The translations under genes were made by a program, and so were the position numbers. 64,000 nucleotides of DNA, taken from contig JAIUJO010000089.1 of NCBI GenBank assembly GCA_023846275.1, positions 1,194,501 to 1,258,500 of the forward strand. The letters are read 5' to 3'. The notes below the pieces were generated by a model that saw only the letters and a program-made list of their open reading frames with translations, was not told the DNA's origin and made no database searches. Positions within the stretch are counted from its first letter, which is position 1. Each line of letters starts with the position of its first letter. The DNA is from Vanilla planifolia (lineage: Eukaryota > Streptophyta > Magnoliopsida > Asparagales > Orchidaceae). Positions 40,490 through 54,000 of the stretch are shown here, piece after piece.

Positions 40490-42410
40490 TTCTATTACAC
40501 CCTTGTCTTTGATGAGACAAGCATAAATGTTTATATCTCATATGGGCTTGCTTTAAGTTAAATTATTAATATTCAATTAAGTCAAGCTATAAACTTTAAA
40601 TGTCTAAAATAGTGGTTTTTAAGGCTCTTGGAGTCATGGCAATCTTCAAGAAAATTGGAGAGATGCACTAAATTTTTATACTTAAATTTCTCTTTATTTT
40701 TCTTGAATTTGATATGTTAAAATTTTGAGATGATATGACACACTTGTAGTATTAATATTTCAAAATTTTATAAGTTTAATAATTGTTGAATTTTGGTTTT
40801 TGGGAAAATCATTAATGATAAGAAGTATAGACATTGGTATTTGATTTTTTAAAATTATTTAGGAATTATTTTTCTTGAATTTCTTTTCATAGTCATTTAA
40901 TATAAGATATTTTTTCACAAAAATTCTCAAAAACACTATAAAACAAAGTTAGTCTAGGGATTTTTCTCTATAGCATTGGGCGGGTCGACCCGACCCGACC
41001 ACTGGCCCTTCCAGGTGTTTAGGAATTTTTAAGAAAAAATATAATGAAATAAAAATTGTTAGATTGGCCCAAAATGGGTGAGTGTAGCCCGAAGGTGAAG
41101 GAAGAAGTCCACCGGGAACACAGAACGAAACAAGGCTAAATCATTCCACTGGGAAAGCTGAATGGAATAGTGCAAGATCAAGTCAACCAGGACCAAGTGT
41201 CATGAGCAAGGAAGAGGAGAGCCAACTCCAAATGGCTCGAGAGCCATACGAACTGAATTTCTTATAGAGCGTAATGGCAAAATTAGTTGGCCAATGTGGG
41301 ACCAAAGTCCCAATCCGATTGTTATTGATAGTGCACGGGCAAGCTCGATTGGACGACTGAGATTAATCAAGGTAAAATATAGGAAGCACAAGACAATCGA
41401 ACCTGAGCAGATCTGCGTGCGTCAAGAGGTGTAAGCAATGCTATAAATGTGTTAATTCAATTAATTTCTGGACACATTATACTAATAAATACAGGACAAC
41501 CTATTCTTGATCCAATGGCTAAGATCCAGGCCGCTTAGATCCAACGGCCAAGATTGATCTTGAATGGTAAAATAAGGATGCATTCAGAAATTTCTATTTG
41601 AGGCTCCAAATCGACGGTGACTGCTTTTTGTTCGTTACCCAAACGGCTAGTTCATTTTAGAACTGTTTGGAGTGGATTTAGAGCTTAAATTGTGCTTTAT
41701 AAATAGGGAATGATGAAGAACTCCCTGTGGTTGTAATTGCTAAGTTCTCAAAGCTTTCAAATCACAACTTCGAACAATTTCAAGTGCATATGGTGCTTCC
41801 AAATTCACAAAGTTAAAGTTGCAAGATGGAACCCAAAATCGAAGGTATTTGCTTCAACTATTTTCAATTACTATTCCTCCCTTTTCTCAATTTTTCTTTA
41901 AAATTTTTATTGTATTGAGTGTGCCTCATGCTTATTTAAATTTTTTTAAGTTTATAATTTGTTGCCAATTTTTGTATTTGTTTTTTTGGGGTAAGGGCAT
42001 CCCGACAATTATGCAAAAGCCCCGGGTTTGAGTTGAGCTCGAAAAAAACTCAAGTAGGGTCGAAATTAATCGTAGGTAAAATCCCAAGTAGGTTTGAGGT
42101 GAGCCATACGAAAAACCTCACTTGTAATTTGGTGAATTTTAGTTTTCTTTTCCCAACACCAGTTGGGGGTAGAGGTAGGCTCGATTTTGGGTCCAACGGC
42201 CTTAAAATTTTTTGTGTACTATTATTTCTCGTTCTTGTTTAAAATATTTAAGTTTAATTTAAACCAAAAATTAAAAGAAAATCTCAAAACTTTATTTACC
42301 ACAATTCACCCTCCTTGTGGGTTTACTTTAAGCACAAAAAACTTCAATTTCTTAGTCTATAGGGACATGTATGTTTTGCATGAGGGTAATCCAAAAATAA
42401 TTAAGTGACT
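40490..42410 (+). mobile_element. LTR-like copy 1 (probable solo LTR)
   Basis: Starts near TTACACCCTTGT and shares about 1.25 kb (40490-41745) with a second copy at 42846-44130, including a GTCGACC-rich patch (GGGCGGGTCGACC at 40978) and a TATA box with TATAAATAGGGAA near 41699 that fits plus-strand transcription. The following 650 bases (to about 42410) would be the downstream part of the LTR and perhaps leader. No gag or pol was seen. Family unassigned, gypsy-like by size and form. Divergence from copy 2 suggests an old insertion. Confidence 0.55.
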
Positions 42411-42625
42411 AATGCTACATCTTTTGGCAAATATATGTCAGCACATAATAACAATAAATTTTACTTAAATCTTACAGAAGGATATATGTTTTGATTTTAT
42501 TTATTTAGAGTTTTAGAACTTCGGAATAAAAATAATAATAGAAAAGAATACTTACTAGTTACTCATATCTAATAGATTTCTATAACATATAGGATCAGAT
42601 AATAGCTAATATTAACTAATCTTAG

Positions 42626-42840
42626 TTTACTTAAATTCTCACGTAATAGAAAACAATACTTTTTAATTCTTTATTCCAATGTTTAAAACTACTTTCACAA
42701 TAAATTCTCATATTTTGAAGTTTTAATTTGGACAATTTGCCATCAAAATCATTTTATGTCTATTAATTTTCTAAATCGACAAATTGTTCATTTACTCCAC
42801 CTAAATAAACTAAACTTCAAAAAAATAAAAATCATACTAT
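42626..42840. repeat. direct repeat, copy A (partner 45025-45245)
   Basis: About 215 bases beginning TTACTTAAATTCTCACGTAA and ending in a CACCTAAATAAACTAAACTTC word are repeated at 45025-45245 with moderate divergence. Copy A directly abuts the start of LTR-like copy 2. Confidence 0.85.
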
Positions 42841-42845
42841 ATACT

Positions 42846-44130
42846 GTTACACCCTTGTGTTTGATGTGTTAAGCATAAATGTTTATATCTCATATAGGCT
42901 TACTTTAAGTGAAATTATTAATATTCAATTAAGTCAAGTCATGAACTTTAAATGTCTAAAATAGTGGTCTTCAAGGCTCTTGGAGTCATAGTCAACGAAA
43001 TTGAAGACATGCAATAAAATTTTTATACTTGAATTTCTCTTTATTTTTCTTGAATTTGATATATCCAAATTTTGAGATGATGTGGTACACTAGGAGTATT
43101 AATATTTGAAAATGTTATAAGTTTAATAATTATTGAATTTTGTTTTTTTGGCCAAGAATTATTGATGAAAAGCATAGATATTGGTATTTGATTTTTTAAA
43201 ATTATTTAAGAATTATTTTTCATGAATTTCTTTTCATAGTCATTTAGGACACTTCTAATTCTCTGATAATATAAAATTATTTTGGTACACTTATATTCAA
43301 AATTTTGGCACAAAAATTCTCACAAAATACTATAAAACAACTTTAGTTTCGGGATTTTTCACTGTCGCATTGGGCGGGTCGACTGGACCCGACCGCTGGC
43401 CCGTTAAGGCTTTAGGGATTAAAAAAATAAAACTAAATTTGTTTGATAGACCCGAAGGGGCGAGCGAAGCCAGAAGGCACAGGACTATGGTCGCAGGGAA
43501 AGCTGAACAGAATAGCTCGTAATCAGCCCGATGGCAAACTGGACGGAACAATGCGACGTCAAGTCAATTAGGACCAAGTAATTAAACCTTGGTCGAGGCA
43601 AGGGGTAGCCAAACCCAAACAACTGGTGAGATAAGCTAGCCAGAATCCTTATAGAGCACAATGGAAACCTATTTTTTGCGATATGGGACTAAATTCCCAT
43701 CCAATCTTCAAAGAACGCGAAAGAGCAGGCATGATTCGATGGCTTAGGTTAATCATGATAAAATGATGCAATTAAACATCACAATGACAAGTAAGGGAAT
43801 TGAACTTGAGCAGATTTACGAGACCATTAAAAACCACTGCAGCAAACGTTTCAATACGAATAGTTTTTTGATAGGTTTGTAGGAGAAACCTATGCTCGAT
43901 CCAATGGCCCAGAAAAGGCCACCTAAATCCAACGGCCAAGATTGATCTTGAACTATAAAATCAAAATTCTTTCAAAAAAGTCCATTTCAGGATCCAAATC
44001 TAATGTTGACTACTATGTGTCCGTTACCAAACGGATAGTTCATTTTAGAGTAGTTGGGAGTGGATTTAGAGCTCAAATTTGAGCCCCTATAAATAGGGAA
44101 AGATGAAGAATCCAAGAGGTTATAATTGTT
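42846..44130 (+). mobile_element. LTR-like copy 2, incomplete
   Basis: Begins TGTTACACCCTTGTGTTTGA and matches copy 1 up to just past its TATA box (TATAAATAGGGAAAGATGAA near 44088). It contains the same GGGCGGGTCGAC patch near 43372. It is shorter than copy 1, broken, and without coding sequence. Together the two copies could be LTRs of one collapsed element or two separate insertions of one family. Confidence 0.55.
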
Positions 44131-46470
44131 GATGTTAATCAAGACCTATCAAAATTCTATGATATCTCAAATAAGATAATATTTTTTAAATCTATTTCTT
44201 CAACTTAAAAAGAAATTAAGTTCTATATATTTTACTTTGAGATGTCAATAATACATCACAAGGATTTTTATCTCTTAAGGAGATTCCTTTCATATAAAGT
44301 TAAGTTGATGTAACATCATAACTTTTAATATCAGTTCAACTTTTTAAAAATATTTTGGATTATACTTGAAATATTGCTACGAATTTAACAATATGATTTT
44401 GATTTTAATAAGTGTTTTAGAAAGATATATTATTTAAAATATAAAAAAAAATTAAAAAATCAATATAAAAAAAAAGAAATGAAGAGTTGAATAAGTAACT
44501 TATTTTAAATTTTGTCTAAAATCATTTGGAGTCCATTTGATATGAAAAATGCATAGATTATCAACATAGTGATCCCATCCATTTTTCTAGTGATGTTATT
44601 AAACTTATTCTTATAATTATCTTTATACTTTTAAATTTTTTTATTAAAGTAGTTATTGAAATTATTATGAAAATTTTACTATCTTATATGACTATGCTTA
44701 AATGAATATTTTTGCATGCCAAACATGTCACTTCATATAAAAACTATGCAAGAAATAAAACACCAGAGCAATATATAGTATATAACTTAACATCTACATC
44801 CAAATGTTAAAGTTACCAAAATATTGATTTATAATTTAACCTAGTTTAGATGTTAAAGGCTACTAATTTATATTTTCATCAACCACTAAGCTTATGTATA
44901 GAAAAATTTAGTCACCTAACTTAAAATTTAATATTGTCACCTTCCTTCCCACGTTGGCTTCACATGCCAAATTACTCAATTTGGAAAAGCCCCAATTTTT
45001 GGGATTTGACAAAATTTTGTCGACATAATTTGCTTAAATTCTCACATAATAAAAGACAATATTTTTTAATTCTTTATTGCAATGTTAAAACTTACTTTCA
45101 CAATAAAATCTCATATTTTGAAATTTTAATTTGGACCATTTTCCATCAAAATCATTTTATGTCTATGATTTTCTAAATTGACAAAATTGTGCATTTACTC
45201 CACTTAAATACATTAAACTTCAACCAAAACAAGATTATACTATACTGAATATTTCTTTAAAGGTTCCTAACATATTCATAGCCACTAGTGGCTATTTCAC
45301 GAGTATTTGATCACCAATTAATTTTAGAATAAATTTGATTTTTAGAAATGGGAAAATAGTATATTTTAATCAAAATTTTAAAAAAAATCTAGTTTTCTTA
45401 AATCCTTTGATACAAATGATGTCCAAATTTTATTAACAAATTGTAAAACTAATAAAACTATATTATAGATCATTTTTTCTAATTTTTTAAATTTTTTAAA
45501 TATTTAAATTAGTTTTTCCATAAAAAACATTTCTTTTTTAAAAAATGTATCATTTTTTGTATTTTTTATTTTTTAAAAGATCATCTTTTGTTTTGTGACC
45601 AATTTAATTCAAAATTTAATGATATTACAATAATAAATTCTTAAAAAATTGATATTCCTTATCTAATATTCTTCTTCTTCCTCCGTAGGACTCGTATCCC
45701 GTCTTCTAAAAATTTATAATGTTTTATAATGTAATAATAAATCACTAAAAGTTAAAAACTTTATAAAATAATTTTTTAATATTGTTTTTGACTTTTAATG
45801 AAAATAATGTATCTCCTTTCTATTTAATCTCTGTTTCACGATCCAATAAATGCACTTAATTAATTTATATTGTAAATAATGAGATTAATCATAATAAAAA
45901 TTTATTAAATAATACTCATACTATTAAAATATCATATTATTACAATTAATTCCATTATTTGAGTCCTAATAGATCCATCATGTTAAAGTCTTCCTGTTCG
46001 ATTGAATCATCTACAACCTATTAGATCATTTGATTTAATTCATTTAATTGTTCAATGTATGTCTAATGGATGATAGATTTTTCCAACTTCTCTATTTGAC
46101 TTGTGTTAATTCCTCATATGTCCAAGACATACTATTCAATCCGCGTGTAAGATCATTAAATGCTCATTGAAAGATTATTGGATTGTCTATCGAGCATTCG
46201 ATAAAGACTCGCAACACAATTGCTGAAAAATTATTAGATTGTTTTATATTTCTCAATAGATCATTCAATCTTTTGTTGGTTTATTTGATGGTCCCATTGA
46301 ATATATAACGAAGACTTTGTTGATAGCAAGAAAAATTGAAACATTTATAGCTTGCATGAAAATACTTATACTTTCAACTTAGATCTTAACTAGATCTCTA
46401 CAAAATTAATTGTAAATCATGGGGAAAACTTACATTTTTTCTTTTAATTAGATTTTTCCCATAGTGATCC
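44131..46470. other. AT-rich spacer
   Basis: Apart from the repeat at 45025-45245 I see no gene, RNA or recognisable element. Confidence 0.5.
45025..45245. repeat. direct repeat, copy B (partner 42626-42840)
   Basis: Matches copy A through TTTTTAATTCTTTATT, TTTCACAATAAA and CATCAAAATCATTTTATGTC words. The sharing stops in a TATACTATA word after which copy A meets the LTR-like sequence and copy B does not. Confidence 0.85.
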
Positions 46471-46479
46471 TTTAATTCA

Positions 46480-48345
46480 TTTTCTTTTCTTCTCTACAAC
46501 TAATTAGGACTTATGAGAAAAGCTTATATAATCTCTCTTTTTGATAACAAAGTGCATATGTAATAGTCTTTTTATTAACTTAAAAATTCCTTCTAAACAA
46601 GTTTAAATTATTTAGTTTGTGTATGACATATTTGAAACTTGAGAATTTATTGATGAATAAGCTTTTTAAAAAGCATGCCAAGATAGTAATCATAGAATAC
46701 AAAATCTGAGTATATTATCATGAAGGTTTCAATTTGAGAAATCTGTATGTATACGGTTTATATTTTTCAAAAACTATTTAAAATTTGTATAAATATTTAA
46801 AATTAAAAAATATAAAAATACAAGAAAATTAGATTAAATAATAAAATAATCATCTTATTAAATAATAGGATGCGCTCTGTTGTCTCAAGCATTTTAGCAA
46901 AGTTCAGTAGTACATAAATGAAGCATGAAGAGAAAGAGCTTAGGGACAGTGTTAAAGGAGATATTGCTTGAGATCTTGTAGGAATTCAAAGAAAACATAG
47001 AGAAAAAGAAAAAAGAAAAATGAAGAAACAAAATTTTTGACCTCACTTTATTAGAGTCATATCTTAAGGTAAGTTCCTATTTGAGTTCATCTTCATAAAT
47101 AAAATATTTGTTATTTGGAGCATTTTGGAAGTGGACCTTGTGTGATTTTGGTGGATTTATGGTTGAGTTTGTCATTTTTTCAGTTGTTATGATTCAACCA
47201 AACAATCAACCAAATCATTTGGTACAATCTATAAAAACTGACTAGTGATGGGGCTTTGGCTTTGTGTAAATGGCTCAGTTAGTTGCTCCTTGTTCTAGTG
47301 CACTAAATTAACCAGACAAATACAATTGATTTAGGAAAGACATAACAATAATTGCCTTATTTAATCTTTTCTTTGACAAGTGATCGTTAACATCGTACAA
47401 GTATGATGAGCTGATAAGATGAATATGATAGGTTTAGAAGGTCTAATAGAGATTTCCCATATAAAATCGATAATTTGGACTATGTATGCCATGGATCATA
47501 CGATGTGATATAAAGAACATACCATATGATATGAAGCTAAAAATGTTAAAGTATACAATCTTGTTTAAAGATTATTTGAAATAGTTTTTGTAAGTGCTTT
47601 GTTATAAAAAGTAACAGTGACGAAAAAATATAATATGAATTGTATAAAAAAATGTGAAGAGAAGATAAAGGGAAACGAGTGTCCATGGAAGCAATATCTC
47701 AAAACCATTAGATACTTAAAATAATTAACTATTACATAAGAGAGTTGCTTTATTAAACTCCAATCTATCATTATGTAATGACATCATGATATGAACATTA
47801 GCATAGCATGTTATCATTTGCATATGTTTTAATATTAAAATAGTCATTTACTATTATTAATATATAAATGTATACAAAAAGATTATTATTTAAAAAATAA
47901 GTAAATATTTATTAAAGCATAAGTGAGGTAAATTTAGTAGATGTAATATGACTAGATTAAAGTGATGCAAAAATCACATGCAAAGCAATAAATATTTACA
48001 TAGTAATATATCCAAATCAATTAAAAAATTAAAAGAAATATGATAAATTATATGTGGAAGTTGTATTCCAGGGCATTAAGATAAATGAGTATAATATCTT
48101 GAATCATCAAATTAGGTATGAATCAAAATGTTTCTGAGAGCATACCAAACACTTAGAAAATAATATTTAAAATTATAAAAAATAATATTTAATTAGTTAA
48201 TGCTCATGGAGATGACTACAGCCACATTTGTTTCATCTCGATCTCCTTGTTTCAAATTATACTAAATTTCCAACATAAATAATCACAAATAATAAAAAAG
48301 TATTCTTCTAATATTAAATAAATATATAATAAAGCTAAAAAAGTT
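46480..48345. repeat. long direct repeat, left copy (3' LTR-like)
   Basis: Pairs with 51225-53088. Shared words run in the same order from TTCTCTACAACTAATTAGGA, through GATAACAAAGTGCATATGTAA and GATGGGGCTTTGGCTTTGTG, to TTCTTCTAATATTAA near the end. No clear TG..CA ends were seen, so the exact borders are approximate. Confidence 0.9.
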
Positions 48346-51224
48346 AAATTGAATCAATGAATATAACCAAATAAAAATTATATAAAAATCACTTGAGAAG
48401 AGATTTAGAGTTACATAATAACAAAACAAAATTGATGAAAAATATTTGAAAAAAATCAGATAAATGGTACAAGAAAGTTACTCTCCAAAATAATTAAAAT
48501 GACTTATAAAGTTTTTCAAAAAAATAAAAATAAAAAATATTTTAAAATATAAAAGTTATTTTCTAAATAGATCAAGTAGGTGAAGCGTTTAGATCAGACA
48601 TCATTTGGAATTACTTTAAATTAACGTAATAAATAAGCATTAATACTAATGAATTATTATTTTAATATTGATAAATATATATTAAAGAAGAAATTAGATA
48701 AATAGATGCAATATAAAATGTCTAATAAATTAGGTCAAAACCTTAAAAATATTTAAAATTATTAAAATAATAATGTAATAGAATAAAGTACATTATGATG
48801 AGTCAAAAAGGTTTGTTTCCTCATGATTGGATGTCATTTGGAATTATAGTGAATTATAAGAAAAAAATAATAAATTATAGCTATAATATTAACTATATAT
48901 ATATATATCAAAGATGTAATAAGATATACTAAGACAATATAATCATGCCAAATTGAAACCTTGTCAAGGTTATAAGAGAGGTGATTTAATGTCAAATATT
49001 TATATAACTAAATTTGATGAGAAAAATTTGAAGAAACAAGGAAAATTACCCGAGAAAGAAAAAAATTCCAGTATTTTAAGGAGATAAATACTTCAAAATA
49101 TAAAAAATAAATTATTTATTTTTTGAGAGCTTATCTATATTAGTCCAACAACTATTGTTTCATGTCAAATGAACTTATTATGGAATTATAGTGAAACATG
49201 ATATCTTCCTTAGCAAATTTACACTTCTCCAAATTTGCATAAAGTTGAAATTCTCTTAATTTAAACAGCATTTTTTACAATTGCACAAAATGTTCTTCAA
49301 GAAAATTGTTGTAGATAATAATACCGTCAAGATACTTATATAGAATATTGTTTATTAAATTTTAGAATATAGCATGTACATTTGTTAAGCCAAAAGGCAT
49401 GACTAAAAGCTCAAAAGATACTTATTAAGCCACATAACTAATCTTGGCTTCATCTTGAGCCACAACTTTGACTTGCCGATATCTTGATCGTAAGTCTAGC
49501 TTAGTGAATCCTATTACCTTAGATAATTGATCCAACAAATCTTGCACTAAAGGAGCTTGGCACTTGTTTTTCATTATCACTTTCTTCAATACATGATAGT
49601 CTATGCACATTCACAAGGAACCATCATGCTTTTTTCAAATAACACTAGAACACCAAATAGAGCTTTAGATGATTGAATGAAGCTAGCATCCAACAACTTA
49701 TTCAATTATTTGAGCAATTTTGTCAACTCTAATGGTGACACAAAATATAGGAGATAGGCAATAAGAACAACATTAGGTAGCAACTTGATTTTATGATCAA
49801 TCTCCCTTTTTGGAAGCACCTTTTTAAGCAACATCAGAAGCATGACATATTCAAATTCTTTGAGCACTTCTATAACTACATCAAGTACATAATGACTTAA
49901 TCTTTCATAATCTCAATCAAAATAGCAAAGTGTTTGTCCTCAATTAATTTCAATCCTTCTCCAATCTCATTGTTAAAATACATTCTAGCTTATTCTTCAT
50001 TTCATTATCTTCTTCTTATAAGGATAATAGAAATGAATGAAAAGGAGTGTCTTCTTACATCATCATGATATCATCAAGGTGTGGCATCAGGGCTATCTTA
50101 AACTTCTTATGAAAGTTGACCTCAAGAATCAAATCAAAACTTTCCAAAGTTAAAGGTACACCATGGGCCATTTCTACCACAACTTGAACCTTTGCATTCA
50201 TTATTTTTAGAAAATTAGATAACTTTCTCACGTGCAATCTATATTTCTAAACAAGCATATTATTCACAAATGTATGTGTCGCACCCATGTCAACCATGGC
50301 CATAATTTCTTGTCCATTTGCTTTCATCAAGATGGGCATCAAAATAGAGTGTGAAACAATCACATCATTACTCATTGTGTTTAATAGTTGATTAAACCAA
50401 CAATTAAAGAATCGAGCATTTCCAAAAGATTGACATCTACAACAACTTCTTGATCAAATTCCTCGTTGGTTTTCTCAACCATAAGAGCATTAAGCTTCTC
50501 TCTCTTAGGACAATCTTTAGCATGATGAGGTTCATTACACAAGAAACAACCTTGTTGATTATTAGAGTTATTTGTACCTTGGAAAGAAGATAACTTTTGC
50601 TTTCATTTCCTTCAAAATTCTCGTGCCTACCAAACTTCTTGGCATCCCACATCTACTCTCCTTTCTTTTCCTTGTCATTTCCTCTAGATTTTGAATAGCA
50701 TCTAAAACTTCAGAGACTCTTAGTCTACAAGTGCATCGACAAGAATGATTATGCTTGATAAGTCTTTTACATTTTACCAAAAAAAAAAGTTCCAATTGTA
50801 TCCATAGTTGTAGTCTATACAAGAAGTTGAAAAGCTTATCTTTCTTAGATATATTTTGAATATCTAGAATCAAAGAACTAACTTTCTTTACATAATCTTT
50901 CATGAATCCACTATGCTTTAACCTTTTGAAGGCATCACAAGCAATCCAAAAAATGTTGTAAGGGAGAAATTTATCTTTTATTTCTCTTTTGAATTTTTCT
51001 TATATATAAATTTTCATCCTTCCATCATTTGCATCAGCAACACTCCGCATTTTTCATCATACTTTTGCATCTCCGATTAGATACATGGAAAAATGATCAC
51101 TTTCTATGCATCCAGCACATGAGTAGATTAAGTATTGCTCCATCTTCTATGAGAAATTCTCTAACTCCTTCATATTCCTAATGCCACTGAAACACTTTTG
51201 TTTAAGAATTTTCACGAAGTGCCC

Positions 51225-53088
51225 ATTTTCTTTTCTTCTCTACAACTAATTAGGATTTATGGCCAAAGCTTATACAATCTCTCTTTTTGATAACAAAGTG
51301 CATATGTAATAATCTTTTTTATTAACTTAACAATTCTTTCTAAATAAGTTTAAATTATTTAATTTGTGTATGTCATATTTGAAACTTGAGAATTTTTTGA
51401 TGAATAAGCTTTTTAAAAAGCATGCCAAGATAGTAATGATAGAATACAAAATCTGAGTATATTATCTTAAAGGTTTCAATTTGAGAAATTTGTATGTATG
51501 CAGTTTATATCTTTCAAAAACTATTTCAAATTTTTATAAATATTTAAAATTAAAAAAAAAATAAAAAGATATGTAATTTAGGTTAATTAATAAAATAACA
51601 CTCTAATTAAATAATAGAATGCTCTCTATTGTCTCGAGCTTTTTGGCAATGTTCAGTAGTGCATAAATGTAGCATTAAGAGAAAGAGCTTAGGGAGAGTG
51701 TTAAAGGAGATTTGGTTTGAGATCTTGTAGGAATTCAAAGAAAACATAGAGAAAAAGAAAAAGAAAAGCAAAATGAAGAAAAAATAATTTTAACCTCACT
51801 TTACTAGAATCACATCTTAAGGTAAGTTCATAATTGAGTTCATCTCCATAAATCATATATTTGCTATTTGAGGTGTTTTGGAAGTGGATGTTGCATTATT
51901 TTGGTGGATTTATGGTTGAGTTTGTTAGTTTTTAGTTTTTATGATTCAACCAAGCAATAAACCAAATCATTTGATACAATGTATAAAACATAACCAGTGA
52001 TGGGGCTTTGGCTTTGTGCAAATGGCTCAGTTGGTTGATCATTGTTCTAGTGTGCTACATTAACTAAACAAATACAATTGATTTAGGAAAGAAACAATAA
52101 CAATTGCCTTATTTAATCCTTTCTTTGACAAGTGATTCTTAACGTCATACAAGTATGATGAGTTGATCAGATCAATATGATGGGTTTAGAAGAAGGTCTA
52201 ATATTGATTTCCCATATAATCAGTAATTTGGCCTATATATGCCATGGATCATATGATTTGATATAAAGATCTCACCATATAATATGAAGCTAAAAATGAT
52301 AAAGTATATAGTCTTGTTTAAAGATTATTTGAAATAGTTTTTGTAAGTGCTTTTTCATAAAAAGTGGCAATGATGACAAAATATAATATGAATTGTATTA
52401 AAATGAGAAGAGAAGATAAAGAAAAAGGATTGTCCAAGAAAGCAATATCTCGATACCTTTAGATACATTAACTAATTAATTATGATATAAGAGAGTTGCT
52501 TTACTAAACTCTAATCTAACATTATGCAATGACATGATGATTTGAGCATTAGCATAGCATGATATCATTTGCATATGTTTTAATATTGAAATAGCCTTTT
52601 ACTTTTATTAATATATAAATCCTCACAAGAAGATTATTATTTAAAAATTAAATTAATATTTATTAAAGCATAAGTGAGATAAATTCAATCAATGTAATAT
52701 AACTAGATTAAGCGATTCGAAAATCACATGCAAAGCAATAAAAATTTACATAGTAGAATATCCAAACCAATTAAAAAATTAAAAGAAATAAGATAAATTA
52801 TATATTAAAGTTGCATTCCAAGGCACTAAGATAAATGAGTGTAACATCCTAAATCATCAAATTAGGTATGAATCAAAATGTCTCTAAGAGCATGCCAAAT
52901 TCTTAGAAAATAATATTTAAAATTTAAAAAAATAATATTTAAATAGATAAAGCTCATGGAGATGAGTACAACCACATTTGTTTCATCCCAATCCCCTTGT
53001 TTCAAATTATAGCAAATTATCAACATAATTAATTACAAATAATAATGAAGTGTTCTTCTAATATTAAGTAAATATATAATATAGCAAA
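51225..53088. repeat. long direct repeat, right copy (5' LTR-like)
   Basis: Partner of 46480-48345 in the same orientation. Differences are mostly single bases and small length changes. The gag-like sequence begins directly at its inner border. Confidence 0.9.
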
Positions 53089-54000
53089 TTACCAACAATT
53101 TTCTTTTCATCATGGAATTTACATAACTTTATTTTGCCTCCATTGTGCATTAAGACTTACCTCAACTTTAGGCATTTGCCCTTTCTCTTTATTGTGCCAA
53201 TAAGCTTTTTTAGGAATGTTCTTATCAAGTCTTGGTCTTTTTTGCCATTGGATGAGACACTTTTAAGAAAAATATGCTTTTTCTTTTGGCTTTCCAATAA
53301 GTGCTAAGGAAAATTCTTTCTCATTAATGAGCCACAAAATTCTTCTTAAGATTTCTGGTGAGCACATTGTAGAATCCACGTTAAAGATTTCTCGCTTGGT
53401 AATGCAACAATTGTCTTTATTCGCTTGCTTACAAGCATCATTGAAGAATTAGAGAAAGGCTTGAAGGGGCTCAAATTAATGTTATCTTAGATTAATGAGT
53501 GATTCAAAGAACTACTTAGGTTTAATGCAACTAGCAAAGAAGATAAAAAATATGCTCTTGTATTACTTAAGAGAGAAATTTGATATTGAAGGCTACTTCT
53601 ATAATCATTTGGAAATTACATCTTTTAAAAAAGTGAAAAAACTTGCATTTATATGTCTTGAAATGACTTGTAAACAATTAATAATCTTGAACTCCTTTAG
53701 AAAAATACAAGGGTTTGAGTTAACAAAATAAAAATAAAAGTTAGGTAATTAGAGTTGGTAAGATCTACTTATTAGGAGAAGTCTCATAAAAGATGTGTAG
53801 ACCATACTCATATGCCTACAATAGCTTGGATTTCTCATCAAAGTGATATAGGAATCCTCAATAAAGTAGAGTTTGTATTGTCTTAATGTCAAGTACCAAC
53901 TTTATCACTTAATTAAATAAAAAAAATCAAGTGTTTTATGCATATAAAATATTGAGTGAGGAAAGTAAATTCTATGTAGAGACGTGACGATATCACAAAA
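53089..54000. other. unassigned mixed-composition segment
   Basis: 53.1-53.5 kb read on the minus strand gives Lys-rich frames (for example WHNKEKGQMPKVE near 53190) and 53495-53731 on plus gives a 78-residue frame. Neither matches a family I know. The segment adjoins the gypsy fossil and may be another retroelement remnant. Confidence 0.3.

Larger units (their letters stand above)
46480..53088 (-). mobile_element. Ty3/gypsy retrotransposon fossil with long flanking repeats
   Basis: Parts on the minus strand: 5' LTR-like repeat about 51225-53088; gag-like region about 50.4-51.2 kb, including a nucleocapsid-type zinc knuckle region near 50.5 kb (CFLCNEPHHAKDC) and a SMYLIGDAKVWW-type capsid block; retroviral-protease-like region about 50.0-50.35 kb; reverse transcriptase region about 49.2-49.6 kb with gypsy words (CIDYHVLKKV, FTKLDLRS); 3' LTR-like repeat about 46480-48345. 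Flanking repeats are about 1.86 kb and roughly 90 percent alike by eye, so the insertion is of middle age. It is broken in several places and only part of pol was recognised. The order gag, protease, RT fits the gypsy family. Confidence 0.8.
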
